The notes under the pieces: model-generated
Told to the model about the DNA's origin: nothing
Seen by the model: only the letters and a program-made list of their open reading frames with translations
Database searches by the model: none
Translations under genes and position numbers: made by a program
In this document: piece after piece, positions 34,741-45,971 of the stretch
Layout: each line of letters opens with the position of its first letter
Position numbering within the stretch: the first letter of the stretch is position 1
Assembly (NCBI RefSeq): GCF_963082655.1
Contig: NC_081555.1
Location: 22,198,643 to 22,262,642, forward strand
Source: Stomoxys calcitrans
Taxonomy: Eukaryota > Arthropoda > Insecta > Diptera > Muscidae
DNA: 64,000 nt
Direction: 5' to 3'

Positions 34741-34890
34741 TTAGGTTAGGTTAGGTAAGAGTGGCAGTCCTTTACAGACTCACTTAGACAATTTTAGGTC
34801 CATTGTGATACCACCGTAGCGACAGACCAAGGTTTCTGGTAGGAATCAAACCCAAGACCCCTGCATGCTACCAACCGGGGATTTAATGCT
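34741..34890 (-). mobile_element. Inverted non-LTR 3' end with TTAGG-type tail
   Basis: TTAGGTTAGGTTAGG followed by GTGGCAGTCCTTTACAGACT and CACTTAGACAATTTTAGG reads, on the minus strand, as a 3' UTR with a CCTAA repeat tail. A related 3' end (GTGGCAGTCTGCCATCAGTC) lies at 56608. It was inserted into the older plus-strand relic. Confidence 0.6.
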
Positions 34891-34940
34891 TTTTAAAGGG
34901 ATGTGGTTGATTGCTTCTGGTGAAGAATTAAAAAGCATCT

Positions 34941-35136
34941 GCCTTCTCTTGTTATTAGGCTGCAATTTACTAGTGCCAAAGTTTAGAATTTTTTAAAACT
35001 TTAGCTCTTGTTATACATCAATCAAACACTGCTCCAATCAATCTTTTATGAATCGTTCACAATTCTTTTTTAGGAAGTTTGCCAAAAACTACCGACTATT
35101 ACTTCAACTTAAGAACCAATATCTAAAGTTAAAGAC
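34941..35136 (+). promoter_or_regulatory. Conserved 5' block of gene F
   Basis: CTTCTCTTGTTATTAGGCTG, CAAACACTGCTCCAATCAAT and TTCTTTTTTAGGAAGTTTGC with AG at 35072-35073, 64 nt before the ATG. Confidence 0.65.
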
Positions 35137-37354
35137 ATGTTGAAACACCCTCCTCCCTACGACTATTGCCGGCTTTGTGTAAAACGTTGCAATGATAACC
35201 AGCGCCGCCTTTATGATGAGACAGGTCAAGCTAACTCGAATCACGATCTTGTGAGCAAATATTTTACTAACGAAGTGAGTCTACTCTCTGTTACAACCAA
35301 TGAATGAATGATGACTTGCAAATACAATATATCTTCAATGCTTTCAGATGTTGAATATGGCATGGGAGCAACGACTTCAATACATCTGCGAGAAATGTTG
35401 GCAACATTTGTGGGAGTTTCAACAATTCCAGCAGTCGATTATTGAGTCACAGAAGAGCCTATACTTGAATAAGGAAGCTGCAAAAGAAGTTGGGGAAGTT
35501 GTTAAGATTACAACTGATCTGAATATAAAGGATGAACAACTGGAGTGGCATAATTCCCAGGAATTTAAAGCTAGCACTGACGATTTAAACCAACCTACGG
35601 TTCTTACTTTTGATATAAAAACTGAAGAACCTTTGGATCTCAACAGTGATTATGAAGAGATGTCGCCTCAAAGCCTGCAACAGTTAACGCATGAAGCAGC
35701 AGTGCCTCTGATGTCCCACATGTCCAATAGAAAAGAAAATACGTCATTAACGTATGACGATGAATCCAATGAAGATTGTATGTCCTCATCATCTTTGGGC
35801 TACAACCACATTTCCTCTTCAGAAGGTAAAGTTCCTACTACAAAAAGGTCTGTAGAGGAGTTTGATGAGCTGGTAGCATTATGGCGTTCCTCCTTGGAAT
35901 GTCAAATTTGTCATCAGCTGATAGCCAGCTATTCCCGGTTAGAGCAACATTTTGGAAAAAAACATGCTTCAGAAGGTTGTTACCTCACATGTTGCCAATT
36001 GAAGCTGGAAACACGTTATGATATCGAGAGACACATACACTATCATAATGCCCCCCAGCAGCTCAAATGTGACGCCTGTTGCAAGGCTTACCGTTTGGAG
36101 AAACATTTGAAAAGTCACAAAAGAAATGTCCACACCAGCAAGGGAGGAGATAAAGATGCCAAAGACAGCGAAAAGTTGGAAGCCGGGAAATATCATTGCA
36201 GCAAGTGTTTAAAGGACTTTGCAACGAAAGCGCGTTTAAATAATCACAGTCGTGATGCCCATAAACCCAAGATTTTTGAATGTAACATTTGTGAAAGATC
36301 CTTTATGCATCAGAATGCACTGCGCGATCATTTGGCTAAACACAAAGGCGAGAAGACGCATGCCTGCTCCTTTTGCCCCAAGGCATTTACCTGCCGTGCT
36401 TATTTCTGCCTACACATGAGAAAATCTCATCCCCAGGAATGGAAGAAGATGCATAAAGAGCCGGTAAAAAGAGAGAAGGAGTATCGACAAGAAACTCGGG
36501 GAGAGAGTATTATCTATGTTTGCATTTATTGTTCCATGGAGTATGACAAACAGGATTCCATGCACAATCATCTCCATCGATGTAGCCGTAAAAGAGACGG
36601 TAGACCAAAAGAGTATGCACAGAGTTTTCGGCTGGAAACTCGGGCAGGGGGTGTGGTCTGTGTGTGCATTTATTGTTCCAAGGTGTATGAAAAGCGGCTT
36701 TCAATGCTTAATCACATCAGACAATGCCAAATAGAAAATGGGCCAATGGGGCCTAAAAACGGGTATCGGCGAGAAGCTCGCGGAGATAGTATGGTCTATG
36801 TTTGTATGCATTGTTCCAAGGAATATGAAAAAAGGCAATCCATATACAGTCATCTTAGGAAATGTCAAATAGAACTTAGAAAGCGGTATCGGCTTAAAAC
36901 TTGTGGAGAAAGTATGGTCTACGTTTGCATTTCTTGTTCCAAGGAGTATGCAAATCTGCAATCCATGAGCAGCCATCTGTACCAATATCATAGAGACAAT
37001 ATAGCTCTGGCGGCATCAACAATTTCCGAACCTCCAGTGCAAAGTGAGCAGCAGCAAGAATCCCTTTACACCACTAGGATTATAGATCCGAAGCCAACTG
37101 ATGTCAGCAACATAACACCAGAGGGGGATACTTTAAACGAGCTGGACAAAGAAGGAGAAGATAAAGAAGAATCATTGATGGCCCCTATGGAGGGAAAAGA
37201 GTTGAAAGATGAAAATGCAACAAGCATTTATGTGAAGACCGAACAATTTCCAGCTAATGCAAATGCCTTGAGAAATGAGGAAATGAATGAAAATGAAATG
37301 ACACAAGAATTTGAGGAACTCATAAAATCCGAAGAAGAATTTATGGATTTGTGA
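35137..37354 (+). CDS. Gene F: ZAD zinc-finger protein with four modules
   Basis: Model: exon 1 35137-35274, intron 35275-35347 (73 nt), exon 2 35348-37354; 714 aa. ZAD, linker with FDIKTEEPLDLNSD, lead-in near residue 210, six C2H2 fingers (second finger CYLTCCQLKLETRYDIERH), four modules at about 434-593. Inter-module spacers are uneven: the first is lengthened (CSRKRDGRPKEYAQSF) and the third shortened, so the 46-residue period is broken. Module 2 starts CVCIYC instead of YVCIYC; module 4 is a C2H2 form (HLYQYH). The tail has VKTEQF and ends SEEEFMDL. Probable nuclear regulator. Confidence 0.92.
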
Positions 37355-37424
37355 GCGGAGTCTAAAGACCTTAGCTGCAATAATTAAACATTTTGCTAGC
37401 CAAAACCCAGGATTCACCTACACC

Positions 37425-37606
37425 GAAAGAAACATTTATACCGTATATTATCAATGGTATTGATAGCAAAGCAACACCCTGAATTAATACCAAAAAAATA
37501 CCGTATGGTATTTATAATGCTTAATATCATGCATCCCATACGGTATTGTTTTGGTATTACTTTACTATCAACACCGTTGGTATCAATTTTTTGTTTTGCG
37601 TTCAGC
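37425..37606. mobile_element. Palindromic MITE (TACCGTATGG core)
   Basis: AATACCAAAAAAATACCGTA (about 37486-37505) pairs with CATACGGTATTGTTTTGGTATT downstream, and TATCAATGGTATTGATAGC pairs with CTATCAACACCGTTGGTATC. Both arms lie within about 180 bp. Confidence 0.75.
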
Positions 37607-37839
37607 CGATACACAATTTTTTGAATTTTTGACAAAACTTGATATTGAGAATGTTTATTTGTTCTCTTTTTATATGTGTGCTTTGTTCACGTTTTCGCCT
37701 TTTGCGACATTTTTGCATATCCTAAATGTTTATGGCGCCTTTGCCCTTTCTGATTTTGGCAAGTGGTCTAACATTCTATTATTCACCCATGCCCAAAACC
37801 CTTACTTTTATTTGCTCATGTGACATGCATGCATATGTT

Positions 37840-38060
37840 TTCTCACTATAACTAATCAGCTGATTTGGATATACTATGCATAGTAAAGTTAGCCAAACAG
37901 CTGGTTTCTTACTATAAAGTCATCTGGCTTTAATGTCTTAAGCAAGGAAAAGTGCTTGCGTCATCCAAACAACTGTGTGTTTCTCCACTATAAAATATAA
38001 AAGTGATAAAAATTATTAAAAATTCTGCTGATCTCAAGCACAGCAGGATTTCTGTTAAAA
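37840..38060. repeat. CAGCTG-rich repeat after gene F
   Basis: TTTTCTCACTATAACTAATCAGCTG, CAAACAGCTGGTTTCTTACT and CTCCACTATAAAAT belong to the family found after genes C and D, here rearranged. Confidence 0.6.
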
Positions 38061-38087
38061 AAATCAGCTGATTTTAATATATTATAG

Positions 38088-38355
38088 ATCCGTTCGCGTA
38101 CATTGCCAGTAAAAGTTTTGCAGGAGAGTAAGAACTGGCTTTACTCTCGTTTGTTATTTATTTGAATAAAACATCTGTTCCATACTGCATCGGTTGGGAA
38201 AATAACTTCCAGCTAAAATTTGCAGGCCCTGAATTGCCAAGCTTTCGAAATTTTGCTGGCTCTTACGCACTCTCTTCTGGTGGCATATGACTTGACGGGA
38301 ATGAATTCCAATAATTTTTTTTTAAAATTTACAGAAATTTTGAGTACGCGAATAT
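38088..38355. mobile_element. TTCGCGTAC inverted-repeat element
   Basis: TTCGCGTAC near 38093 and its complement GTACGCGAA near 38344 bound the segment; inside are AGTAAAAGTTTTGCAGGAGA and CTCTCTTCTGGTGG, also found in the 38806 copy. Confidence 0.6.
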
Positions 38356-38805
38356 TCTGAGTCATCCGAAACAGCTATGCTTTCCACTAAGTAATCAGCT
38401 ATTTTAGACAAACAGCTCTTTCTTCACCCTCAAGGCGGATTAAAAAAAGTGGTCTCACGCGAACAGCTGTTAACAGCCGGCTATGTTTGACGGTATTAAG
38501 ATGTCAGATTTTTCTTTGTTGCTATCTTATTTCTCGCATATTCTCCGCTCACGTATACACACAGTCAAATTTCTTTGTTTGTGTTGGGAAAACGTCTATC
38601 AGCTTGATGACAAGATGGCGGATTGCTCCATATGATTTGTAGTTTTTGTACAAATGAGACCACGTTTAATTGTTTCGCCATGCTTCACCCTGTAGAATCA
38701 GTTTTTTGTTTATAGTTAATGGTAAGAGAAGTACACGAATTATATGAACAACTGTTATTTCATTATAGATTTAGCTAACTGTGATTAAGGAGGCAACAGT
38801 AATAT

Positions 38806-38972
38806 TAGGTCTGTTCTCGTACTTTTCCAGTAAAAATTTGCAGGATAGTAAGAACAGCCTTTATGCTCTTTGAATTAAACAGCTGTTCACTGCTGAAAAT
38901 TTGCAAACAATTACCAAACTCTCAAAAGTTTGCTCGCTCTCTTCTGTTGAAAAATAAAGAACGCGAACGACT
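38806..38972. mobile_element. Short TTCGCGTAC-family MITE
   Basis: Left AGGTCTGTTCTCGTACTTTT and right AGAACGCGAACGACTTTT are inverted copies; internal TTTGCAGGATAGTAAGAAC and GCTCTCTTCTGTTG. Confidence 0.65.
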
Positions 38973-38995
38973 TTTAGTAACAATTTCTTATTATA

Positions 38996-39480
38996 GTTGA
39001 ATAAGATCAGCCGATTTCGACTAATTAAGCCAAGGAAAGCACTTACTTCAATCATTCAAACAACTGTTTTCGCAGTATACAATCAGCTGATTCTATTTGT
39101 GTTCGCGTACCGAAGAAAAACTAGAGAAAATTGTACTGGAAATCTTTCGATTACTTCCTGCCAGCAGAAAAGGGCGTGAAAGGGAAGCAAATTTTGAAAA
39201 TTTTGCTATTGGAAAGCTGCAAATTTCTGCTTGTGATTCCCCAACTGCAATCTTAGACATATGTTTAATGAAAATTAGCATTTTTTTTTTATTCAAAACT
39301 AATTTTTCTTACTCTCTTACAAATATTTACTAGAAAAGTGCGTGAGCACTCCTTATATCGGATGTAGCTGATTTAATGTCGGACAAAAAACTGTTTGAAT
39401 GACTTCAATGCTTTCCTTAGTCTAATATGTCAAAATCAGCTGATTTGATTGTGGGCAAACAACAGTTTGGATGACAAACG
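38996..39480. mobile_element. CAGCTG foldback element after gene F
   Basis: Left arm GCCAAGGAAAGCACTTACTT with CAATCATTCAAACAACTG; right arm GACTTCAATGCTTTCCTTAG with AAATCAGCTGATTTGATTG, inverted. A homologous copy follows gene G (43940-44420). The ORF at 39097-39333 lies inside and is not a credible gene. Confidence 0.7.
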
Positions 39481-39499
39481 CTTAATTTATGTATCATAT

Positions 39500-40060
39500 A
39501 TAGCTGGCTTTAGAAAGTTTTCAAAGTCACTTGAGTTGCGACTTCCCATTAACATAAGCACTGTTCACAAATCACCCTTAACGACGAATGGGCACATAAA
39601 TACCCAAGAAAATAGCAGTCATAGAAAACTTCTATCTCGAGTTAAGATAGAGGTATCCTAATGAAATTTCGCTTGACGTAAAGTAGTCGAATGAAACTTG
39701 TTACTAAATATTTCTTCATATAATTTCTAGTTTTAGATGAAAATTTGCTTGTCGAATAACGGCAATTTTTTATATCCAAAAAAATCAAACAAAAAATTTT
39801 CTCAAAATTCTCAGCAGGTGCAAGATATGTTTTTGTGGTAAAAACATATTAACTTAGGAAATAAGATTTTTTTTTTATTTTCTTCAAAAATTTTTTATTT
39901 TTTTTTTTTAATTTTTAAAAAAAAAAAAAATTTTTTCAATTTACAAACAAAACTCACTACGCAATAAAAATGCTCTAACTAATGCATATATGAAATTTTT
40001 TTCAAAATCGGACAAAAGGGATCGTCGCTCAGGCGTTAATGGGTTAAGCATTCATTCCAC
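39500..40060. other. Unassigned AT-rich DNA
   Basis: A remnant of the gene-proximal 3' flank (TTGAGTTGCGACTTCCCATT, as after genes C and D) is seen at about 39533. The rest is A/T runs. Confidence 0.4.
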
Positions 40061-40074
40061 TTGATAATTGTCCT

Positions 40075-40320
40075 TATCCACTTTCTGTGTCATTACATCA
40101 CCATTATTAGCCACTTTCTTTAGGTTTAAAGGATTTTGTATCATTTATGGTTAAGTTTTCTTATATTTTTAGTATAAAAGATTTGAACTTTCTTAACAAT
40201 ACAATATTTTTATGTTATTTTGCATTTCTCGCTTGAATAAATAAAAAAATTGAACATAAACGAAATTTTGAAAAAATCATTTAAAAGGATTCTTGGGCTA
40301 TAAGTTTATTATTTAAATGT
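40075..40320 (+). other. Conserved 3' block (gene F copy)
   Basis: CTTTCTTTAGGTTTAAAGGA, TTATATTTTTAGTATAAAAG, TCTCGCTTGAATAAATAAAA and GGGCTATAAGTTTA match the blocks after A and H. Inserted elements place it 2.7 kb from the gene F stop. Confidence 0.55.
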
Positions 40321-40479
40321 TCTAAATTCAAATAAACTATCTGTTATCCTTTATAAACAATCGCATGAACTCTATTTCATGGAAATAAGCAGTAAGGCTG
40401 ATTTCAGTTAATGGTCCCTAAGACATTCATGTTGCAGAACGCACATTGAATAACTTTGGAACATGGACTGTATTTTTAT

Positions 40480-41240
40480 TAGAAGCACCAAGGTTATTAA
40501 ACATTTTAAGCCACATTTCAGAAGAAACTGAAAAAGGGCAGCGAGTTTAAGAAACCCCTTTTTAGTTTTGCAGTTTAATGTTAGTTGAGAGGATCAATTT
40601 AACAACTAAACAAACAGGACAAAATACTTATCGTTGACGTATGACTCATCGTATTTACGCCCAGCTGATGTTTACAAATTGGCAGCAATCATTCACAATA
40701 GCTCGTTTCAAAGTGTTTTCTGCGAGCTGTGTTAGTATGTATGCTTAAGCATAGGATCGCTTAAATAAACTCCTCTCCCATTGCATTAGTGCAACTGTAT
40801 TCCTGCAGGTTTTGTTGTTGTACTATGGGGTTCGGTTGATATTGTTGTTGGTGTTTGATGTAGGGACTGTTGATTGTTGTTAGATGATTTTTTTTATAGA
40901 TGAGTGAGCCGCATATTTTTTTTTTGTAGTTTATAGGGGATGAGTTGCAATATTTTGGCACCCGCTTCTCGTATGCGCTCGTGAGGCTTAGTACCTAACT
41001 TTGGCACATCTTATTGGACTGCATTTTTATTTTAAGCTCCAAGGTTATTAAACATTTTACACCATATTTCAGAAGAAACTGCGTTCCCTAAAAGAGTAGC
41101 AGATTAAAGAAAAATACCCAGCAAATTGGCAGCAATCATTCACAATAGCTCGTATGCAAGGGGTTTGTGTTCTACGAGCTGTGTATTTGTATGCATACGC
41201 ATAGCATCTCTTCTTTAAGACTGGGATATAGAATGGGAAT
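40480..41240. repeat. Duplicated intergenic segment, two copies
   Basis: AAGGTTATTAAACATTTTA, TTTCAGAAGAAACTG and TTGGCAGCAATCATTCACAA with TAGCTCGT occur at about 40490-40770 and 41040-41220. A third copy precedes gene H at 45630-45810. No ORF of substance. Confidence 0.75.
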
Positions 41241-41393
41241 AGAATATATTGAAAAATTAACAAAAACCCATTTGCGTAGGATGATGAAATGGTTGAGAAG
41301 AGATTTAGAAACAAAAAGTTAGTACAGTTTATATCTGTAAAAATGTTTCCCATGTCTATAAACATAAAAAAATCCTACTCACCGTGTTCATCA

Positions 41394-41632
41394 TGACAGG
41401 GCATGCATTCTCTGATAGACCCAAGGTTTCAAGCAACGATTTTTTTTAGTAAAGATGGCAAGGAATAGGATCCAAAAGAACATCTGATGTGTGCCTGTCC
41501 TGCACTGGCAATAAATAGCAGAAATTCTACTTTAGGTTATTATTCTCTTTAAGACCTGTCAGAGTTGGAAAATGTGAAGATATACAAGTTATAAGGTTTT
41601 TTAAAGCGATCTGGCTGGGAACCAGGTGGAAT
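41394..41632 (+). pseudogene. Non-LTR retroelement relic upstream of gene G
   Basis: Plus-strand codons VSSNDFF, EHLMCACPALA and DLSELENVKIYKL followed by GFLKAIWLG in shifting frames: a decayed C-terminal region of an RNase H-bearing non-LTR element, shared with genes E, F and H. Confidence 0.75.
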
Positions 41633-41634
41633 CT

Positions 41635-41828
41635 GCCTTCTCTTGTTATTAGGCTACGATTTACTAGCACCAAAGTTTAGTATTTTGTAAAACTTTATTA
41701 ATATGCATAAATCCAAGACACTGCTCCAATCAATCCTTTATGAATGGTTCATAATTCTCTTTTAGGAAGTTTGCCAAAAACTACAGTTTTCTAATTCAAC
41801 TTAAAAGCTAATTTCTTAAGATGAAGAC
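41635..41828 (+). promoter_or_regulatory. Conserved 5' block of gene G
   Basis: CTTGTTATTAGGCTACGATT, AAGACACTGCTCCAATCAAT and TTCTCTTTTAGGAAGTTTGC with AG at 41764-41765, 64 nt before the ATG. An extra upstream ATG at 41821 opens a four-codon ORF that overlaps the true start out of frame. Confidence 0.65.
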
Positions 41829-43801
41829 ATGTTGAAACAACTTCCTCCCTCCGACTATTGCCGGCTTTGTGTAAAAAGCTGCAATGATACCCAGCGCAGC
41901 CTTTATGATGAGACAGATCAATCTAACTCGAATCATGATATTGTGGCCAAATATTTTACTAACGCAGTGAGTCTCCTCTTTGATACTCCCAATGAATGAA
42001 TGATGACTTCCAAATACTATATCTTCAATGCTTTCAGATGTTGAATATGGAATGGGAGAGACGTCTTCAATATATCTGCGAGAAATGTTGGCAGCATATC
42101 TGGGAGTTCCATCAATTTCAGCAGTCAGTTATAGAGGCACAAAAAGGCCTACATCTGCATACAGAAGCGAGCAAAGAAGTTGATGAAGTTAAGATTAAGT
42201 CAGAAGTAAACATAAATCAGCAGGAAGAACAACTGGAGTTGCATAATGCCAAGGGATTTAGTACCAGTAGTGGAGATTTAATGCAATCTACAGTCCTTGC
42301 CTTTGATATAAAAACTGAAGAACCTTTGGATCTGAACAGTGATAATGATGAAATGTCGTCTCATGGCAGTCAGTTAACCGATGATGAAATGTCTCTGATG
42401 AATACCTCATTGACAAATGACATTGAGTCCTATGAAGATTTTAGCTCAAATGATGACATGCCTCTATCATCTTTGAGCCACAACAATCTTTGCACTTCAG
42501 AAAGTAAATTTGCTACAACAAAAAGGTCTGTGGAGCAGTTTGATGAGCTGGTAGCTTTGTGGCGTTCCTCCTTGGAATGTGAAATTTGCCATCAGCTGGT
42601 GGCCAGTTATTCCCAGCTGGAGGAGCACTTTGGAAAAAACCATGATTCAGAAATTTGTTACCTCATGTGTTGCCAATTGAAACTGGAATCGCGTTATGAT
42701 ATCGAGAGACACATACACTATCATAATGCTCCTCAGGGGCTCAAATGTGAGGCCTGTTGCAAAGCCTACCGTCTGGAGAAACATTTGATTACCCACAAAA
42801 GAAATGTCCACACCAGCAAGGGAGGAGATAAAAATACTAACTACAGCAAGAAGTTGGAAGGGAGATATCGTTGCAGCAAGTGTTTGAAGAATTTTGCAAC
42901 AACAACGAGTTTATCTGCCCACAATCGTAATGTCCATAAACCCAAGATTTTTGAATGTAACATGTGTGAAAAATCTTTTAGGCGCCCGAATGCACTGCGC
43001 CAGCACTTGGCTGTTCACGAAGGTGAAAGGAAGCATGCGTGCTCCGTTTGCTCCAAGACATTCACCTGCCGAGCTTATTTCTGCCGACACATGAGAATAT
43101 ATCATCCCCAGGAATGGAAGAAAATGCAAAACGTGAAGTTCCAAACAAAGACTCGGAAGGGGTATCTGCTAGTAACTCAGGGAGAAAGTATGGTCTATGT
43201 TTGCATTTATTGTTCCGTCGAATATTCAAAGCAGCAGTCCATATACTCTCATCTCAAGCGATGTCGAAGAGACGGTACACCAATACAGCCTAAAAGGATG
43301 TACCGGCTTGTAACTCGGGGAGAGAGTGTGGTCTATGTATGCATTTATTGTTCCAAGGAGTATGCAAATCGGCGCTCCATTAACAGTCATCTCTACCGAC
43401 GTCATAGAGACGATAGATCTTCAGCGAAGCGGGCATCAATAATTTCGGAACCCCCAGAGCCAAGTGAGCAGCAGCAAGACTCCCTTTGCACCACTAGGAT
43501 TATAGATCCAAAGGCAACTGATGTAACCAACATAACACCAGATGGTGATACCTTCAATTTGCTAGGCAAAGTACAAGAAGAAGATTCATTAATGGCCCCT
43601 GTAGAGGGAAAAGTATTGAAAGATGAAAATGCAACAAGGATTTATTTAAAGACTGAACAAATTACAGCTGATACAAATGCCTTGGGAAATGAGGAAATTG
43701 GTGACAATGAAATGCCACTAGAATTTGAAGATACTACATGGGAATGTGAAGAATTCATAAAATCCGAGGAAGAATTTATTGAGCTACAAGCAGAGACTTA
43801 A
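41829..43801 (+). CDS. Gene G: ZAD zinc-finger protein, shortest, two modules
   Basis: Model: exon 1 41829-41966, intron 41967-42037 (71 nt), exon 2 42038-43801; 633 aa. ZAD, linker with FDIKTEEPLDLNSD, lead-in near residue 207, six C2H2 fingers, only two modules at about 432-501 (the second a C2H2 form, HLYRRH). The tail has LKTEQI. The family stop TGA is changed to CAA, so the protein runs four codons further (EEFIELQAET). It shares its long upstream region with gene H, suggesting a recent common origin. Probable nuclear regulator. Confidence 0.92.
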
Positions 43802-43939
43802 GAATTTTGTTGGAACATTAAAAAAACAAAACTCCAAAAAATTTGATAGTTTTAATAAGCCAAAATTTTTCTAGATAAAAACAAAAAATAGGCTAAGTTT
43901 GATATACTTAGCCAAATATTGTCAGCTGTAATTTTGACT

Positions 43940-44420
43940 TTAAAAACGTAGTAAAGTAATTTAGAAACCGAACAGCTGTTTTTTATATTCTCACCTGATT
44001 TCGGTTTGTTAAACAAGGCATGACACTTACTTGAGTCATTCGAACAACTCTTTTCGCAGTGTGTAATCAGCTGATTTAATTTGTGTTTACATCTGCTGAA
44101 AAAATTGATGAAATCTGTACTGGAAATCTTTTGTGTACTTTCTGCCTGCAGAGGAGAACATTTTTAGTCTCATACAGATGCTAAATGAAAATCAGCTGCT
44201 TTATTCCAAAAGAATGTTTCTAACTCTCGTGCAAATTATTACTAGAAAAGTACGTAGACACATCTTATATGAGAATTATAAGAAATATAAGAGTTCATGG
44301 TAGGCAATCAACTGTTGGAATGACTTCATAGCTTTCCTTAGCCTAATATGTCAACATCATATGATTTGATTGTGAGCAAACAGCTGTTTGGATGATATAC
44401 GCTGAATCACCACTTACCAC
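43940..44420. mobile_element. CAGCTG foldback element after gene G
   Basis: Homologous to 38996-39480: AACAAGGCATGACACTTACT, TCGCAGTGTGTAATCAGCTG, CTAGAAAAGTACGTAGACAC and GACTTCATAGCTTTCCTTAG in the same order. Confidence 0.65.
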
Positions 44421-44689
44421 GTGATGATACATTAGGTCTGTTCGCGTACTTTTCCAGTAAAAATTTGCAAGCAAAAATTTGCAAGAGAGTAAGAGCCATT
44501 TTATTCTTTTTAAAAAATTTCCAAGCAAAAGTAGTGAACGAAATTTGCAGAAAAACAGCTGATTTTTGTTTTGGTTTGTTTTTTATTTTCTTGCTTGGAA
44601 AACAATTTTTTTTTTTAATTTAAAATGCTGGCAAATCTTGTGAGGTATTTTCCTTAGATAAACGTCAATTTATTGACCCGAGAGTGAAA

Positions 44690-44960
44690 AGGCTAGAAGG
44701 GGAGCGCAAAGTGCTGGTTCCAAACAGAATCTCTAAATTGATGTTGAAGAATCTGGATCTGCCTAGAGTCGATTACCTTAGAACTGTCCTCAGCCTATCT
44801 GAACACTATTATATTACCCGATGTTTGGAAGATGGGCAGTCTGATCCCGCTACTGCAACATGAAAAGGACACGGGCAAGGGAGAGTCGTACAGACCGATC
44901 ACCCTTCTCTCATGACTCTCATGGCGGCTACGGACACTTTGTTATCGTTGAAGATATCTG
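44690..44960 (+). pseudogene. Non-LTR reverse transcriptase fragment
   Basis: Plus-strand codons ISKLMLKNLDLPRVDYLR and, after a break, VWKMGSLIPLLQHEKDTGKG followed by ESYRPITLLS: the N-terminal RT blocks of a LINE-type element. No fingers or palm catalytic residues are present; stops follow. Confidence 0.8.
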
Positions 44961-44991
44961 TTTCCGTTCACAATTGGCAGACTAATGTGCG

Positions 44992-45324
44992 CTAATTTTT
45001 TCTAATCCCACTGTTCGTCACTTGTTGAACTGCCCAGCTAGACTCACTCATTCCCATGGCAGCATCTTCCCTCCTTATCAAATTCAAAGAAACGGTGTTG
45101 GTGTCCTCGTAGCTCTTCGATGATGATGATTCCATTAAAACACTTAAGAAACCGATAATTTCTCTTTTCTTGGTGTGTGGAAGGATACAATGTTTTAATT
45201 TTTCATGATTTTCCAAATAATACCGCAAATTTTTCACTGACCTTCTAATGTAGAACAACCGACTTAAGGTAAAATTACAACTTCTTTGTCGAGTTTTGTG
45301 TACCTGAACATTAGCTGCTGCCAT
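44992..45324 (-). CDS. Hypothetical 110-aa ORF
   Basis: Starts MAAANVQVHKTRQRS and is rich in Lys, Arg and Ser; no recognised domain. Immediately upstream on the minus strand is a plausible 3' splice site, with a GTGAGT about 65 nt farther up, so it might be the second exon of a small gene or the remnant of a DNA-transposon accessory gene. It is surrounded by mobile DNA. Low confidence that it is expressed. Confidence 0.2.
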   Translation of the reverse strand: MAAANVQVHKTRQRSCNFTLSRLFYIRRSVKNLRYYLENHEKLKHCILPHTKKREIIGFLSVLMESSSSKSYEDTNTVSLNLIRREDAAMGMSESSWAVQQVTNSGIRKN

Positions 45325-45971
45325 GAATCTTCATTAAAACTAAATAAAAATGAAACAAATTTATTAATTACCAATAAACAACATTTATATTTTTTACTCA
45401 CCTCTACCTTTTTGATCCATTTTGCCGTTAGCTTTTGTATTTTCGTGTACCGTCTGCTTTTTATAAAACAGCTGACCTTCATCTGTTCAAATTGACAAAA
45501 CATCTCTTCAAATTGCAAATTTCTGCTGGCAAAAAATTCCCAGTAGAAATTTGCAGGTTCTCTATTTTCTAACTGTTAAAATTTGCTCTCCCTTGCGCTC
45601 TTAGACTTTTTTTATTTGTAACATCAATGTTATTAAACATTTTATGCCATATTTCAGAAGAAACTGCGTTCCCTTGAGAGAATCGATTTAACAACTAAAA
45701 CATTAACGCCCAGTTGATACTTGCAAATTGACAGCAATCATTCACAATAGCTCGTATGCAAGGGGTTTGTTTTCTATGAGTTTTGTGTGCTTAAGCATAG
45801 GATCTCTTGTGTAAGGCAAACTCACTTAAACACATATAAATATACAAATGAATTTGTGGCAATGAATATATTTAAAAATTTTTGAAAAAATATAAAATTA
45901 CCTAGTATGATAAAGAGATTGAAAAGGGATTTAGAAAAAAAAATTTTGTAAAATTAATTTCTGTAGAAAGA

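Larger units (their letters stand above)
44434..45600. other. Composite repeat region with TTCGCGTAC-type left end
   Basis: Begins AGGTCTGTTCGCGTACTTTT like the MITE at 38806. Includes a non-LTR fragment and, on the minus strand, a 110-aa ORF (45324-44992) preceded by a possible 5' exon and a GTGAGT...TTTTTATTTAG intron. The right side (45500-45600) has AATTTGC-rich sequence like the MITE interior but no clear matching terminus. Confidence 0.4.

Noticed and set aside
39097..39333. 78-aa plus-strand ORF between F and G
   Set aside because: Lies within a foldback element whose homologue after gene G does not keep the ORF.
40761..40961. 66-aa Gln/Asn-rich minus ORF
   Set aside because: Composition comes from a short TTG-rich stretch; no start context or homologue.
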